A stretch of 64,000 bases of DNA, from NCBI GenBank assembly GCA_903838565.1, contig CAILZB010000027.1:44958-108957 (forward strand). The letters run 5' to 3'. The stretch is from an uncultured beta proteobacterium (lineage in GTDB: Bacteria > Pseudomonadota > Gammaproteobacteria > Burkholderiales > Burkholderiaceae_C). This document shows, in pieces, positions 1-9,669 of this stretch. The notes beneath the pieces are model-generated. The model made no database searches. It worked only from the letters and a program-made list of their open reading frames with translations, and was not told where the DNA came from. A program made the translations under genes and the position numbers. How positions within the stretch are numbered: position 1 is the first letter of the stretch; every line of letters starts with the position of its first letter.

Positions 1-299
1 TTGGGAATCAGCACGTCCTGGCCGTAGCGCTTGTCTTCGGGGGCCACGATCCAGATGCCGCTCTCGTGCAGCAGCCGTCCGATGATGGGCTGCTCGGGGC
101 GCTCGACAATCTCGAGTACACGCCCTTCGGGGCGACCCTTGCGATCCTGGCGCACGATGCGCACCTTGACACGGTCCTTGTGCAGCACGGCGCGCATCTC
201 GTTGGGCGCCAGATAAATGTCCGATTCGCCGTCATCGCGCTGTACAAATCCGTGGCCATCGCGATGACCCAGAACTATTCCTTCAATTTCATCCAGCAC
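1..299 (-). CDS. rnr: Ribonuclease R, N-terminal part (truncated by window edge)
   Basis: 3'-5' exoribonuclease that degrades structured RNA. Read on the minus strand, the visible part matches the first cold-shock/OB region of RNase R: an EGIVLGHRDGHGF stretch, then GRLLHESGIW and EDKRYGQDVLIP at the window edge. The only conventional start in this frame is GTG at 299. Upstream codons in frame offer only ATT/ATC before the sequence runs into the antisense of tRNA-Leu. The winged-helix domain of about 70-80 residues that precedes this region in E. coli RNase R has no room here, so the protein is N-terminally short compared with that model. This could be normal for the family group. Catalytic RNB and S1 domains lie outside the window. 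Confidence 0.8.
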   Translation of the reverse strand, partial: MLDEIEGIVLGHRDGHGFVQRDDGESDIYLAPNEMRAVLHKDRVKVRIVRQDRKGRPEGRVLEIVERPEQPIIGRLLHESGIWIVAPEDKRYGQDVLIP

Positions 300-348
300 T
301 GCGCTGGTTGTTCCAATATTTTTGATACAATACTCTCTTTCCTGAAAT

Positions 349-433
<85 letters not shown>

Positions 434-471
434 ATATAAACAATAAATCCTAGCGATTTTTTGACAAAGCG

Positions 472-498
472 GCCGCTTCTTTTGAAGCGGCTTTTTTG
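472..498 (+). terminator. Rho-independent terminator after tRNA-Leu
   Basis: A perfect 8-bp stem GCCGCTTC/GAAGCGGC with a five-T loop is followed by six T residues. It lies just downstream of tRNA-Leu and abuts the 3' end of the convergent rimO. The T-run is only on the plus strand. Confidence 0.9.
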
Positions 499-501
499 TT
501 T

Positions 502-1896
502 TCAAACCGGCAGGCCCACCAGGTCGTGCCCTTGCGTTCCCACAATGCGCGCCTTGGTAAATTCCCCCGCCTTCAGCGTCTTGCTGATCTTCTCCGGCGG
601 CAACAACCTCACGCTACCGTCGATCTCGGGCGCGTCCGCGTAACTGCGGCCCACACCCCCCTTTTTTCCCATGCCCGGTGCGGAGTCAACCAGCACCTGC
701 ATCGTGGCACCCACGCGTTGGCGCAGCTTCACGGCAGAAACCTCTTCGGCCACCGCCATGAAACGCGATCTTCTTTCTTCCCGCAGTTCCAGCGGCAGCA
801 TGCCGGGAATCTCGTTCGCCGCCGCTCCCGTCACCGGGCTGTAGGCAAAACAACCTGCATGGTCGATCTGCGCTTCGCGCATGAAATCCAGCAGGTGCGC
901 AAATTCTTCTTCCGTCTCGCCCGGAAAGCCCGCGATGAAGGTGCTGCGCACGACGATCTGCGGGCAGATTTCGCGCCAGCGCAGAATCCGCTCCAGATTG
1001 CGTTCGCCGCTCGCCGGCCGCTTCATGCGCTTGAGCACATCCGGGTGGCTGTGCTGCAACGGCACGTCCAGATAGGGCAGGATCAGCCCGGTGGCCATGA
1101 GCGGAACGATCTCGTCCACACTCGGATACGGATAGACGTAGTGCAGTCGCACCCAGGCGCCATATTCTTTGGCCATCTCGCCCAACTGCTGCACCAGTTC
1201 CAGCATGCGCGTCTTCACCGGCTTGCCGTTCCAGAAACCGGTGCGGTACTTCACATCCACGCCATAGGCCGAGGTGTCCTGGCTGATGACCAGCAGTTCC
1301 TTGACACCGCCGGCAAACAGCGCCTGCGCCTCGATCAGCACATCGCCCACCGGGCGCGACACCAGATCGCCGCGCATCGAGGGAATGATGCAGAAGGTGC
1401 AGCGGTGGTTGCAGCCCTCGCTGATCTTCAGATAGGCGTAATGGCGCGGCGTGAGCTTGATGCCGGCAACGCCGAAAGCGTTCGGCACCAGATCGATGAA
1501 GGGGTCGTGCGGTTTGGGCAGATGCTCGTGCACTGCATCCATCACCTCCTGCGTCGCGTGCGGCCCGGTCACGGCCAGCACGCTGGGGTGCATCTGGCGC
1601 ACCAGATTCGCGCTGCCGTCGCTGCCGGCCTTCGCGCCCAGGCAACCGGTGACGATGACCTTGCCGTTTTCCGCCAGCGCCTCGCCGATCGTGTCCAGAC
1701 TTTCCTTGACCGCGTCGTCGATGAAGCCGCAGGTGTTGACGATCACCAGATCGGCGCCGGCGAAGGTCTTGGAGGTTTGATAGCCCTCGGCGCTCAGGCG
1801 CGTGAGAATCAGTTCGGAATCGGTGAGCGCCTTGGGGCAACCCAGGCTGACAAATCCGATGTGGGGAATCTTTGCGGGAGAAATAACGTCGTTCAT
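502..1896 (-). CDS. rimO: Ribosomal protein S12 methylthiotransferase RimO
   Basis: Radical-SAM enzyme that methylthiolates Asp88 of ribosomal protein S12. The 464-residue protein has the usual order: an N-terminal MTTase/UPF0004 domain beginning [17 protein letters not shown] with conserved Cys, including NTCGF and TGCLG; the radical-SAM loop [11 protein letters not shown] near residue 155 (CX3CX2C); and a C-terminal TRAM domain. The length fits RimO rather than the tRNA enzyme MiaB, and the PKALTDSE wording of the first Cys motif is RimO-like. It is followed 16 nt upstream on the same strand by phaR, so the two may be co-transcribed. Confidence 0.96.
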   Translation of the reverse strand: MNDVISPAKIPHIGFVSLGCPKALTDSELILTRLSAEGYQTSKTFAGADLVIVNTCGFIDDAVKESLDTIGEALAENGKVIVTGCLGAKAGSDGSANLVRQMHPSVLAVTGPHATQEVMDAVHEHLPKPHDPFIDLVPNAFGVAGIKLTPRHYAYLKISEGCNHRCTFCIIPSMRGDLVSRPVGDVLIEAQALFAGGVKELLVISQDTSAYGVDVKYRTGFWNGKPVKTRMLELVQQLGEMAKEYGAWVRLHYVYPYPSVDEIVPLMATGLILPYLDVPLQHSHPDVLKRMKRPASGERNLERILRWREICPQIVVRSTFIAGFPGETEEEFAHLLDFMREAQIDHAGCFAYSPVTGAAANEIPGMLPLELREERRSRFMAVAEEVSAVKLRQRVGATMQVLVDSAPGMGKKGGVGRSYADAPEIDGSVRLLPPEKISKTLKAGEFTKARIVGTQGHDLVGLPV

Positions 1897-1912
1897 CCCC
1901 GCATTGTCCCAG

Positions 1913-2446
1913 TTATTGCTTTAATCCGAACGCCCCCAGCATCTGCTCCGCCTGCTTTTGCATCTGCTCTTGCATCTTGACGAAGGCATTGCGCGAATTC
2001 TCGGCGTAGCCGCCGACCATGTTCTGCATCAGGGGCGACTGCAGGTTCGTGAACGGTGCCCACAGGTCGGGCGATTTTCCCTTGGCCTGCTCAGTCAATG
2101 TATTCTGTATATCCATCATCGACTGCACGTTTTCTTCCAGGCAGGAACCCATGAAGCCCTGCATCGCATGGCCATAAAAGCGGATGATGTTGCCCAGCGC
2201 CGCTTCGGTAAAGATCGGCGCACCGCCGGCCTCTTCCTCCAGAATGATCTGCAGCAGGATCGCGCGCGTCAGGTCTTCGTTGGTCTTGGCATCGCGCACG
2301 ACAAACGGCTCGCCCGCCATCACCAGGCGCTTCACGTCGGCCAAGGTGATGTAGGTGGACGAACTCGTGTCGTAGAGGCGCCGATTGGGGTATTTCTTGA
2401 CAACACGTTGCGCCGATTTGGCGCCGTCTGACTTGGTATGTGTCAC
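1913..2446 (-). CDS. phaR: Polyhydroxyalkanoate synthesis repressor PhaR
   Basis: DNA- and PHA-binding repressor that controls phasin and PHA granule genes. The 177-residue protein carries the N-terminal PHB/PHA accumulation regulator DNA-binding domain ([12 protein letters not shown], then [10 protein letters not shown], residues about 15-75), followed by the accumulation-regulator domain ([16 protein letters not shown]). A Q/K-rich tail ends it. The start was set at GTG 2446 because AAGGAG lies 8 nt upstream. The longer reading frame to 2530 has no such site. No phaC, phaA or phasin gene lies in the window, so this is an unlinked regulator. Confidence 0.92.
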   Translation of the reverse strand: MTHTKSDGAKSAQRVVKKYPNRRLYDTSSSTYITLADVKRLVMAGEPFVVRDAKTNEDLTRAILLQIILEEEAGGAPIFTEAALGNIIRFYGHAMQGFMGSCLEENVQSMMDIQNTLTEQAKGKSPDLWAPFTNLQSPLMQNMVGGYAENSRNAFVKMQEQMQKQAEQMLGAFGLKQ

Positions 2447-2568
2447 TGCATTGACTCCTTCGTGGCTGCTCGCAACCGGAACGATTGCATCGCTGCCGAT
2501 TCTAGAAATAAGCCGGGAATAAAGCCCCAAGGATTACCCTGAGGAGATGCAGTGACGTTCGGGAAAAT

Positions 2569-2645
2569 TGGTAGGCGCGATTGGACTCGAACCAACGACC
2601 CCCACCATGTCAAGGTGGTGCTCTAACCAGCTGAGCTACGCGCCT
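2569..2645 (-). tRNA. tRNA-Val (anticodon GAC)
   Basis: The 77-nt gene includes an encoded CCA. Acceptor arms AGGCGCG/CGCGCCT pair. The anticodon stem CCACC/GGTGG holds the loop TTGACAT, giving anticodon GAC. D-arm (GTAGCTCAGCTGGTTAGAGC) and T-arm (GGTTCGAGTCC) are canonical. It sits between phaR and lgt on the same strand. Confidence 0.97.
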
Positions 2646-2668
2646 GAAAGTCTGTTCGACAAGGCGAA

Positions 2669-3484
2669 TTATAGCAGCGAATCGTCACGCTTCTGCGCGA
2701 ACAGCCACAATGCAGCGCCCGCTGCAATCATCGGCAGGCACAGCCACTGGCCCATGCTCAGGCCGAGCGACAAAAGTCCCAGGAAGTCGTCGGGTTCACG
2801 AAAGAATTCCGCGCAGAAGCGCAGGCTGCCATATCCCATCAGGAAAGCCGCTGCCACCTGCCCTTGTTTACGCTGCTTGCGCGCGTAGGCCCATAACAGG
2901 ATGAACAACAGCACGCCTTCGAGCAAAAAATTGTAGATCTGCGATGGGTGCCGCGGTGCATCGCCGGCACCGCGAAACACCATCGCCCAGGGCAGGTCTG
3001 GGGACGCGACCCGACCCCAGAGTTCGCCGTTGATGAAGTTGCCGATGCGACCCATCGCCAGCCCGGTCGGAACGCAGGGCGTGACAAAATCGGCCACCTG
3101 CAGCCAGGGCTTGTGGCGCGACCTCGCAAACCACAACTGCGCCACCGCCACGCCCAGCATGCCGCCGTGAAAGCTCATGCCGCCTTGCCACACGGCGAAC
3201 ACCTCGAACGGATGCGACGCGTAGTAACCCGGCTTGTAGAACAGGCAGTAGCCCAGGCGGCCGCCGATGACGACGCCCATGACACCCAGGAACAGGATGT
3301 CCTCGACATCCCTGCGGGTCCAGGCTCCCGCGCCTGTCACCGACGCAAAGGGCTGCTGCTTCAGACGACGCAGCCCCAGGAACATGAACAGACCGAAGGC
3401 CGCCAGGTAGGTCAGACCGTACCAGTGCACGGCCAGCGGGCCCAACTGGAGCGCGATGGGATTGATTTGCGGTTGGATGAGCAT
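2669..3484 (-). CDS. lgt: Phosphatidylglycerol--prolipoprotein diacylglyceryl transferase
   Basis: Inner-membrane enzyme that transfers diacylglycerol from phosphatidylglycerol to the lipobox cysteine of prolipoproteins, the first step of lipoprotein maturation. The start at ATG 3484 gives [23 protein letters not shown], the usual Lgt N-terminus, and 271 residues. The open frame upstream to 4141 is antisense to ilvD and was discarded. The Lgt signature [14 protein letters not shown] is present near residue 145, with HGGMLG and [14 protein letters not shown] further on. About seven hydrophobic segments are visible. It is divergent from ilvD. Confidence 0.96.
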   Translation of the reverse strand: MLIQPQINPIALQLGPLAVHWYGLTYLAAFGLFMFLGLRRLKQQPFASVTGAGAWTRRDVEDILFLGVMGVVIGGRLGYCLFYKPGYYASHPFEVFAVWQGGMSFHGGMLGVAVAQLWFARSRHKPWLQVADFVTPCVPTGLAMGRIGNFINGELWGRVASPDLPWAMVFRGAGDAPRHPSQIYNFLLEGVLLFILLWAYARKQRKQGQVAAAFLMGYGSLRFCAEFFREPDDFLGLLSLGLSMGQWLCLPMIAAGAALWLFAQKRDDSLL

Positions 3485-3583
3485 GCTGCGATTGTGCCGC
3501 AGCCCAAACAAGAGCCTGCCGCTCGAACTACACTCTGGGCCAATCCACACCAGCACATCACCCAGACTTTGGAGCACCCGATC

Positions 3584-5263
3584 ATGCCAATCAATCGCCG
3601 CAGCAGGAACATCACCGAGGGCAAGTCGCGCGCGCCGAATCGCTCCATGTACTACGCCATGGGCTATGAGGACGGCGATTTCGTCAAGCCCATGGTGGGC
3701 GTGGCCAATGGCCACAGCACCATCACGCCATGCAACTCGGGCCTGCAAAAACTCGCGGACGCGGCCATCGCCGGCATCGAAGAAGCCGGCGGCAATGCCC
3801 AGGTATTCGGCACGCCCACGATCTCCGACGGCATGGCCATGGGAACCGAGGGCATGAAGTATTCCCTGGTGAGCCGCGAGGTCATCTCCGACTGCATCGA
3901 GACCTGCGTGCAAGGCCAGTGGATGGACGGCGTGCTCGTGGTCGGCGGCTGCGACAAGAACATGCCCGGCGGCCTGATGGGCATGCTGCGCGCCAACGTT
4001 CCCGCGATCTTCGTCTACGGCGGCACCATCCTTCCAGGCAGTTATCAAGGCAAGGATCTGAACATCGTGAGCGTGTTTGAAGCCGTCGGTGAGAACGCCG
4101 CCGGGCGCCTGAGCGACTACGACCTGAACGAGATCGAACACCGCGCCATTCCCGGACCCGGCTCCTGCGGCGGCATGTACACGGCCAACACCATGTCATC
4201 GGCCTTTGAAGCGCTGGGCATCTCGCTCGCCTACTCCAGCACCATGGCCAATCCGCACGAGGAGAAAGTGGACTCGGCGCGCGAATCAGCCAAGGTGCTG
4301 ATCGAAGCCATCAAGAAGGATTTGAAACCGCGCGACATCGTGACGCGCAAGTCGATCGAGAACGCCGTGTCCGTGATCATGGCCACGGGCGGCTCCACCA
4401 ATGCCGTGCTGCACTTTTTGGCGATCGCGCACGCGGCCGAAGTGGAGTGGACCATCGACGACTTCGAACGCGTTCGGCAAAAGACGCCCGTGCTGTGCGA
4501 TCTGAAGCCCAGCGGCAAGTATCTGGCCGTGGACCTGCATCGCGCCGGCGGCATTCCCCAGGTCATGAAGATGCTGTTGAATGCGGGCCTGCTGCACGGC
4601 GACTGCATCACCATCACCGGCCAGACCATCGCTGAAGTGCTGAAGGACGTTCCCGTCGCTCCCCGCGCCGACCAGGACGTGATCCGCCCGATCGACAAGC
4701 CCATGTATGCACAGGGACACCTGGCCATCCTCAAGGGCAACTTGTCGCCCGAGGGCGCTGTGGCGAAGATCACCGGCCTGAAGAACCCGGTGATCACCGG
4801 TCCGGCGCGCGTGTTCGACGACGAGCAGACTGCGCTGCAGGCGATTCTGGCGGGCAGGATTGTCGCGGGCGACGTGATGGTGCTGCGCTACCTGGGACCC
4901 AAGGGCGGCCCGGGCATGCCCGAAATGCTGGCCCCCACTGGCGCGCTCATCGGCGCGGGTCTGGGCGAAAGTGTGGGACTGATCACCGACGGCCGCTTCT
5001 CGGGCGGCACCTGGGGCATGGTGGTGGGGCACGTGGCGCCTGAGGCGGCTGCCGGCGGCAACATCGCCTTTGTACGCGAGGGCGACTCCATCACCATCGA
5101 CGCGCGTCAACTGCTGCTGCAACTCAACATCAGCGACGCCGAGCTGGCGCAGCGCAAGGTCGGCTGGACGCCTCCGGCACCGCGCTACACGCGCGGCGTG
5201 CAGGCGAAGTTTGCGTTCAACGCGTCCACCGCGAGCCGCGGCGCCGTGCTGGATGACTACTGA
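3584..5263 (+). CDS. ilvD: Dihydroxy-acid dehydratase
   Basis: Fe-S dehydratase that converts 2,3-dihydroxy-isovalerate and -methylvalerate to the 2-keto acids of valine and isoleucine synthesis. The 559-residue length is typical. Three cysteine motifs expected of the cluster and active site are present: [16 protein letters not shown] and [14 protein letters not shown]. The C-terminal half has [11 protein letters not shown] and HVAPEAA. The start was taken as MPINRRS at 3584; upstream in-frame Met codons are antisense to lgt. The other branched-chain genes are not in this window. Confidence 0.97.
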   Translation: MPINRRSRNITEGKSRAPNRSMYYAMGYEDGDFVKPMVGVANGHSTITPCNSGLQKLADAAIAGIEEAGGNAQVFGTPTISDGMAMGTEGMKYSLVSREVISDCIETCVQGQWMDGVLVVGGCDKNMPGGLMGMLRANVPAIFVYGGTILPGSYQGKDLNIVSVFEAVGENAAGRLSDYDLNEIEHRAIPGPGSCGGMYTANTMSSAFEALGISLAYSSTMANPHEEKVDSARESAKVLIEAIKKDLKPRDIVTRKSIENAVSVIMATGGSTNAVLHFLAIAHAAEVEWTIDDFERVRQKTPVLCDLKPSGKYLAVDLHRAGGIPQVMKMLLNAGLLHGDCITITGQTIAEVLKDVPVAPRADQDVIRPIDKPMYAQGHLAILKGNLSPEGAVAKITGLKNPVITGPARVFDDEQTALQAILAGRIVAGDVMVLRYLGPKGGPGMPEMLAPTGALIGAGLGESVGLITDGRFSGGTWGMVVGHVAPEAAAGGNIAFVREGDSITIDARQLLLQLNISDAELAQRKVGWTPPAPRYTRGVQAKFAFNASTASRGAVLDDY

Positions 5264-5288
5264 AATGTGAAGACGGGCTGGCCGCGCA

Positions 5289-5531
5289 TCAATGGCGGCG
5301 TTGCGGTGGCTCGCGCAAGGCGGCGCGGCTCTTTTCGATGCGATCGCGCTTGCGCTGGTCCATCTTTTCCGATTCCTTCTTCTTGGAGTATCCCGACTGG
5401 TCGGCCCAGGACCACCACAGCACGGCCAAAAGGAAGGGCGACAGCACCAGCCACCAGTCCCAGCTGGCAAAGACGCTGATTTCAAGCCACTTGAGTCCAA
5501 GAAGAATCAGTCCGAGTCCCAGAAAATACAT
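5289..5531 (-). CDS. Small Trp-rich membrane protein (TIGR04438-like)
   Basis: An 80-residue protein with two hydrophobic segments (MYFLGLGLILLGLKWLEI and WWLVLSPFLLAVLWWSW) and seven tryptophans in its first half. A highly charged tail follows (KKKESEKMDQRKRDRIEKSR). The pattern matches the Trp-rich family I recall as TIGR04438, found in Burkholderiales next to ilvD or cytochrome genes. Function is unknown; a small inner-membrane protein with a cytoplasmic basic tail is the simplest reading. It is convergent with ilvD and divergent from the cytochrome c gene. Confidence 0.75.
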   Translation of the reverse strand: MYFLGLGLILLGLKWLEISVFASWDWWLVLSPFLLAVLWWSWADQSGYSKKKESEKMDQRKRDRIEKSRAALREPPQRRH

Positions 5532-5597
5532 GAGCCACTCCCTCTCTCAATTGCAGCAAACGAAACCCCGGCGTCAACGTCGCCGACTGAAATCGCG

Positions 5598-5626
5598 TTG
5601 ATCTAGTGTAATTTACACCGTACTCT
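5598..5626 (+). promoter_or_regulatory. Putative promoter with palindromic operator for cytochrome c gene
   Basis: TTGATC and TACTCT boxes are separated by exactly 17 bp. The spacer contains the perfect palindrome GTGTAATTTACAC (5606-5618), where a repressor would block polymerase. The ATG of the cytochrome gene is 11 nt beyond the -10 box, so the leader would be very short. Confidence 0.5.
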
Positions 5627-5637
5627 TAGGAACCCTC

Positions 5638-5943
5638 ATGAAACGTGCCCTGCTGACCCTCTCGACGATGTGTGTGCTGACGGCGCCGGTTTGGGCTGAT
5701 CAGGCCCTGGCGACATCGCGCAATTGCATGGCTTGCCACGCCGTCGACAGGAAGGTTGTGGGTCCGGCGTACAAGGACGTGGCAGCAAAGTACAAGGGCG
5801 ACAAGACCGCTGCCGACAAATTGGCGCTGAAGATCATGAAGGGCGGCGCAGGCGTCTGGGGCCCGGTTCCCATGCCCGCGAATGTGCAGGTCACCGAAGC
5901 CGAATCCAGGAAATTGGCGGCCTGGGTGCTCTCCCTCAAATAG
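5638..5943 (+). CDS. Periplasmic class I cytochrome c (c-551/c-552 type)
   Basis: The 101-residue preprotein has a signal peptide (MKRALLTLSTMCVLTAPVWA) and a mature chain of about 81 residues, the usual size of small monoheme electron carriers. The heme site is CMACH right after the mature N-terminus, and the axial Met is in VPMPANVQV. It is expected to shuttle electrons in the periplasm, for example to a cytochrome cd1 or peroxidase; no partner is encoded nearby. A palindrome in the promoter spacer suggests dedicated regulation. Confidence 0.88.
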   Translation: MKRALLTLSTMCVLTAPVWADQALATSRNCMACHAVDRKVVGPAYKDVAAKYKGDKTAADKLALKIMKGGAGVWGPVPMPANVQVTEAESRKLAAWVLSLK

Positions 5944-6058
5944 CGCGGGCACTGCCGCTCCGGCGCGGGAGCCTGTTGGCACCGCCTAAAATCGGGCTTC
6001 AGCGGACAAGTGTTTGTCTCTGAACTCCGTACTTCCACCTGCTTTTTTGGAGAACAGC

Positions 6059-7270
6059 ATGACCGCGTTGCTTGAGGCGTCCTCACCCCACGTCATGAAC
6101 ACCTATGGGCGCCTGCCCATCGCCCTGTCGCATGGCCAGGGCTGCCGTGTCTGGGATATCAATGGCAAATCCTATCTGGACGCGCTCGCGGGCATTGCCG
6201 TGAACACGCTGGGGCACAACCACCCCAAGCTGGTGCCGGCACTGCAGGACCAGATCGCCAAGATCATCCACAGCTGCAACTACTACCACGTGCCGAATCA
6301 GGAAAGGCTGGCGGCCAAGCTGGTCGAGCTGTCGGGCATGACGAACGTGTTCTTCTGCTCGACCGGTCTCGAAGCGAACGAAGCCGCGCTCAAACTGGCG
6401 CGCAAATTCGGACACGACAAGGGCATCGACCGCCCCGAGATTGTGGTCTACGACAAGGCGTTTCACGGACGCTCCATCGCCACCTTGAGCGCCACCGGCA
6501 ACCCCAAGGTGCAAGCCGGATTCGGTCCGCTGGTCGAAGGTTTCATCCGCGTTCCGTTGAACAACATGGATGCGCTCAAGGCTGCCACCGCGAACAATCC
6601 CAATGTGGTGGCCGTGTTCTTCGAAACCATCCAGGGCGAAGGCGGCATCAACGCCATGCGGGTGGACTACCTGCAGCAGGTGCGCCAGCTGTGCGACGAA
6701 CGCGACTGGTTGCTGATGATCGACGAGGTGCAGTGCGGCATGGGCCGCACCGGCAAGTGGTTCGCGCATCAATGGGCCGGGATCGTTCCCGACGTGATGC
6801 CGCTGGCCAAGGGGCTGGGTTCCGGGGTACCTGTGGGTGCCGTCGTTGCAGGACCCAAAGCCGCCAACATCTTCCAGCCGGGCAACCATGGCACCACCTT
6901 CGGTGGCAATCCTCTGGCCATGCGCGCCGGGGTCGAGACCATCCGCATCATGGAAGAGGATGGCTTGCTCGCGCACGCTGCGTTGGTGGGCGAGCATCTG
7001 AGAGGCGTGCTGGCGCGCACGCTGGCGGCCGAACTGGCCAACGGCGGCGTGAAGGAGATTCGCGGACAGGGCTTGATGATCGGCGTCGAGCTGAACAAAC
7101 CCTGTGGCGTGCTGACGCAGCGCTGTGCCGACGCGGGGTTGCTCATCAGCGTCACAGCGGACAGCGTGATCCGGCTGGTGCCGGCGCTCATCATGAGTGT
7201 GGCCGAGGCCGACGAAGTCGCGTCGATTCTGTGTCCCTTGATCAAGACCTTGCTCACCGAGACCGACTGA
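6059..7270 (+). CDS. argD: Acetylornithine aminotransferase
   Basis: PLP-dependent class III aminotransferase of arginine synthesis, converting N-acetylglutamate semialdehyde to N-acetylornithine. The start at 6059 (MTALLEASSPHVMNTYGRLP) has a GGAG site 8 nt upstream and gives 403 residues. Class III motifs are clear: FFCSTGLEANEAALKLAR, then DEVQCGMGRTG, and the PLP lysine in MPLAKGLGSGVPVGA. The argF gene follows 24 nt downstream on the same strand, which supports ArgD over other ornithine or GABA aminotransferases. Some succinyl-ornithine activity is possible. Confidence 0.92.
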   Translation: MTALLEASSPHVMNTYGRLPIALSHGQGCRVWDINGKSYLDALAGIAVNTLGHNHPKLVPALQDQIAKIIHSCNYYHVPNQERLAAKLVELSGMTNVFFCSTGLEANEAALKLARKFGHDKGIDRPEIVVYDKAFHGRSIATLSATGNPKVQAGFGPLVEGFIRVPLNNMDALKAATANNPNVVAVFFETIQGEGGINAMRVDYLQQVRQLCDERDWLLMIDEVQCGMGRTGKWFAHQWAGIVPDVMPLAKGLGSGVPVGAVVAGPKAANIFQPGNHGTTFGGNPLAMRAGVETIRIMEEDGLLAHAALVGEHLRGVLARTLAAELANGGVKEIRGQGLMIGVELNKPCGVLTQRCADAGLLISVTADSVIRLVPALIMSVAEADEVASILCPLIKTLLTETD

Positions 7271-7294
7271 AGCGCCCACAGCGAAAAAAACGCC

Positions 7295-8206
7295 ATGAAA
7301 CATTACCTCCAATTCAGCGATCTCAGCGCCTCGGAATACGCCTACGTGTTCGAGCGCGCCGCCTTCATCAAGAAGAAATTCAAGTCCTACGAACGGCACC
7401 AGCCGCTGCTGGACCGCACGCTGGCGATGATTTTCGAAAAGGCGTCGACCCGCACCCGCGTGAGCTTTGAAACCGGCATGTACCAGCTCGGCGGCAGCGT
7501 CGTGCACCTGACCACCGGCGACAGCCAGTTGGGCCGCGCCGAGCCGATCGAGGACAGCGCCAAGGTCATCAGCCGCATGGTGGACCTGGTGATGATCCGC
7601 ACCTTTGAGCAGACCAAGATCGAGCGCTTTGCCCAGCACTCCAGAGTGCCGGTGATCAACGGCCTGACGAACGAGTTTCATCCCTGCCAGATCCTGGCCG
7701 ACATCTTCACCTACATCGAACACCGCGGCTCGATTCAGGGCCGCACCGTGGCCTGGGTCGGCGACGGCAACAACATGGCCAACACCTGGCTGCAGGCGAG
7801 CGAAATCCTGGGCTTCAAGGTCCACCTCAGCACACCCAGCGGCTACGAGGTGGACCAGTCCGTCGCAGGCATCCGCAGCGCCGAAAGCTACGAGGTGTTT
7901 GATGACCCGATGCAGGCCTGCGCCGGTGCCGATCTGGTGACGACCGACGTCTGGACCAGCATGGGTTACGAGGCCGAAAACGAGGCCCGAAAAACGGCGT
8001 TTGCCAACTGGTGCGTCGACGCCGAGATGATGCGCACAGCCAAACCCGACGCGTTGTTCATGCACTGCCTGCCGGCGCACCGGGGCGAAGAGGTGGCCGC
8101 CGACGTCATCGACGGCCCCCAATCGGTGGTCTGGGACGAAGCCGAAAACCGGCTGCACGTGCAGAAGGCACTCATGGAGTACCTGCTGCTCGGGCGCACC
8201 GAATAA
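7295..8206 (+). CDS. argF: Ornithine carbamoyltransferase (anabolic)
   Basis: Condenses ornithine with carbamoyl phosphate to citrulline in arginine synthesis. The 303-residue protein has the carbamoyl phosphate loop EKASTRTRVSFE near residue 45, HPCQILAD near residue 130, and the ornithine loop MHCLPAHRGEEV near residue 250. It forms a probable two-gene unit with argD. The length and the MHCLPAHRG loop match anabolic ArgF rather than the longer catabolic ArcB. Confidence 0.96.
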   Translation: MKHYLQFSDLSASEYAYVFERAAFIKKKFKSYERHQPLLDRTLAMIFEKASTRTRVSFETGMYQLGGSVVHLTTGDSQLGRAEPIEDSAKVISRMVDLVMIRTFEQTKIERFAQHSRVPVINGLTNEFHPCQILADIFTYIEHRGSIQGRTVAWVGDGNNMANTWLQASEILGFKVHLSTPSGYEVDQSVAGIRSAESYEVFDDPMQACAGADLVTTDVWTSMGYEAENEARKTAFANWCVDAEMMRTAKPDALFMHCLPAHRGEEVAADVIDGPQSVVWDEAENRLHVQKALMEYLLLGRTE

Positions 8207-8294
8207 ATTTCAGCGGTGTTGGAAATAGCCGACACCACGGCGTTTTGGCCGGTGCTACCTTTGCGCCTTCATTCGCAAACCCCAAGGTGCCGCC

Positions 8295-9665
8295 ATGCCA
8301 AAAACACTGATCGAACCATTCCGCATCAAAAGCGTCGAGCCCATTCGCATGACCACGCGCTCCGAGCGCGAGCTGATGCTGGAAGACGCCAAACTCAACG
8401 TCTTCAAGCTGCGTGCCGAGGACGTGCTGATCGACTGGCTCACCGATTCCGGCACCGGCGCGATGTCCTCGCGCCAATGGGGCGCGATCATGGAAGGCGA
8501 CGAGAGCTACGCCGGTGCGCGCAGTTTTTACCGTCTGGAAAAGGTGATCCAGGACATCACCGGCATGAAGCACTTCATTCCCACGCACCAGGGCCGTGCC
8601 GCGGAAAAAGTGCTGTTCACCGCCGTCTGCAAGAAAGGCGATCTGGTGCCGAACAACTGCCACTTCGACACCACGCGCGCGAACCTGGAATACATCGGCA
8701 TCGAGGCGCGCGATCTGGTGATCGCACAAGGCCTGCAGCCGGCGCTGATCTATCCGTTCAAGGGCAACATCGATCTGGAACGGGTGGAGTTGCTGCTGCA
8801 AACTGAAGGGCAGCGCGTCCCCTTCGGCATGATCACCGTGACCAACAACACGGGCGGGGGCCAACCGGTCTCGATGGCCAACATGCGCGCCTATGCGGCG
8901 CTGCTGAAGAAATACGGCAAGCCGCTGATCATGGACGTGTGCCGCTTCTCGGAGAACGCGATGTTCATCAAGATGCGCGAGCCGGGCTACGAGAACACGC
9001 CCATCAAGGCCATCGTGCAGGAAATGTTCTCGCTGGCCGACGGCTGCACCATGAGCGCCAAGAAGGACGGCATGGTCAACATCGGTGGCTTCATCGTGTT
9101 GCGCAGCGACGAATGGATGGACTCGGTGCGCAACATGCTGATCCTGACCGAGGGCTTCCCCACCTATGGCGGCCTCGCCGGGCGCGATCTGGAAGCGCTG
9201 GCCGTGGGCCTGGTCGAAGGCATGGACGAGGACTACCTGCGCTACCGCTTACGCACCGCCGAATACCTGGGCGAGCGGCTGGAAGCGGCGGGTGTGGGCT
9301 TCGTCAAGCCCACGGGAGGACACGCGGTCTACATCGACGCTCGCACCGTGCTGCCGGACATGCCGATCGCGCACTACCCGGCCTGGGCGCTGTGCAACGC
9401 GCTGTACCTGGAAGGCGGCATCCGCGGCGTGGAGATCGGCTCGGTGATGTTCGGCAAACGGCTTGAGGATGGCACCGAGTCCTACCACAGCATGGAACTG
9501 GTGCGGCTGGCATTTCCGCGGCGCATGTACACGCAGTCACACTTCGATTACGCCGCCGAAGTCATCGCCGAGGTCAAGGAAAAGGCCGCGTCCATTCGCG
9601 GCGTGAAGATCACGAAACAGCCCCAGTACCTGCGCCACTTCACCTGCGAGTGCGCCTGGGTCTAG
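8295..9665 (+). CDS. tnaA: Tryptophanase
   Basis: PLP enzyme of the beta-eliminating lyase family; the 456-residue length is typical. Tryptophanase and tyrosine phenol-lyase are close relatives, so I compared discriminating positions from memory. The protein has FDTTR (Asp, as in tryptophanase; tyrosine phenol-lyase has Thr), GVEIGS near the C-terminus where tyrosine phenol-lyase carries its substrate Arg, and LRHFT (His, as in tryptophanase, against Phe). All three favour L-tryptophan to indole, pyruvate and ammonia. The PLP lysine lies in MSAKKDGMVNIGG. No tnaC leader or permease gene adjoins it. The stop codon is 4 nt from a 63-bp repeat. Confidence 0.85.
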   Translation: MPKTLIEPFRIKSVEPIRMTTRSERELMLEDAKLNVFKLRAEDVLIDWLTDSGTGAMSSRQWGAIMEGDESYAGARSFYRLEKVIQDITGMKHFIPTHQGRAAEKVLFTAVCKKGDLVPNNCHFDTTRANLEYIGIEARDLVIAQGLQPALIYPFKGNIDLERVELLLQTEGQRVPFGMITVTNNTGGGQPVSMANMRAYAALLKKYGKPLIMDVCRFSENAMFIKMREPGYENTPIKAIVQEMFSLADGCTMSAKKDGMVNIGGFIVLRSDEWMDSVRNMLILTEGFPTYGGLAGRDLEALAVGLVEGMDEDYLRYRLRTAEYLGERLEAAGVGFVKPTGGHAVYIDARTVLPDMPIAHYPAWALCNALYLEGGIRGVEIGSVMFGKRLEDGTESYHSMELVRLAFPRRMYTQSHFDYAAEVIAEVKEKAASIRGVKITKQPQYLRHFTCECAWV

Positions 9666-9669
9666 TCCT

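Noticed and set aside
496..1980. A 494-codon plus-strand frame over rimO
   Set aside because: Antisense shadow of rimO with no family resemblance.
8295..9665. Tyrosine phenol-lyase as the product
   Set aside because: The Thr, Arg and Phe positions characteristic of that enzyme are Asp, a non-Arg residue and His here, as in tryptophanase.
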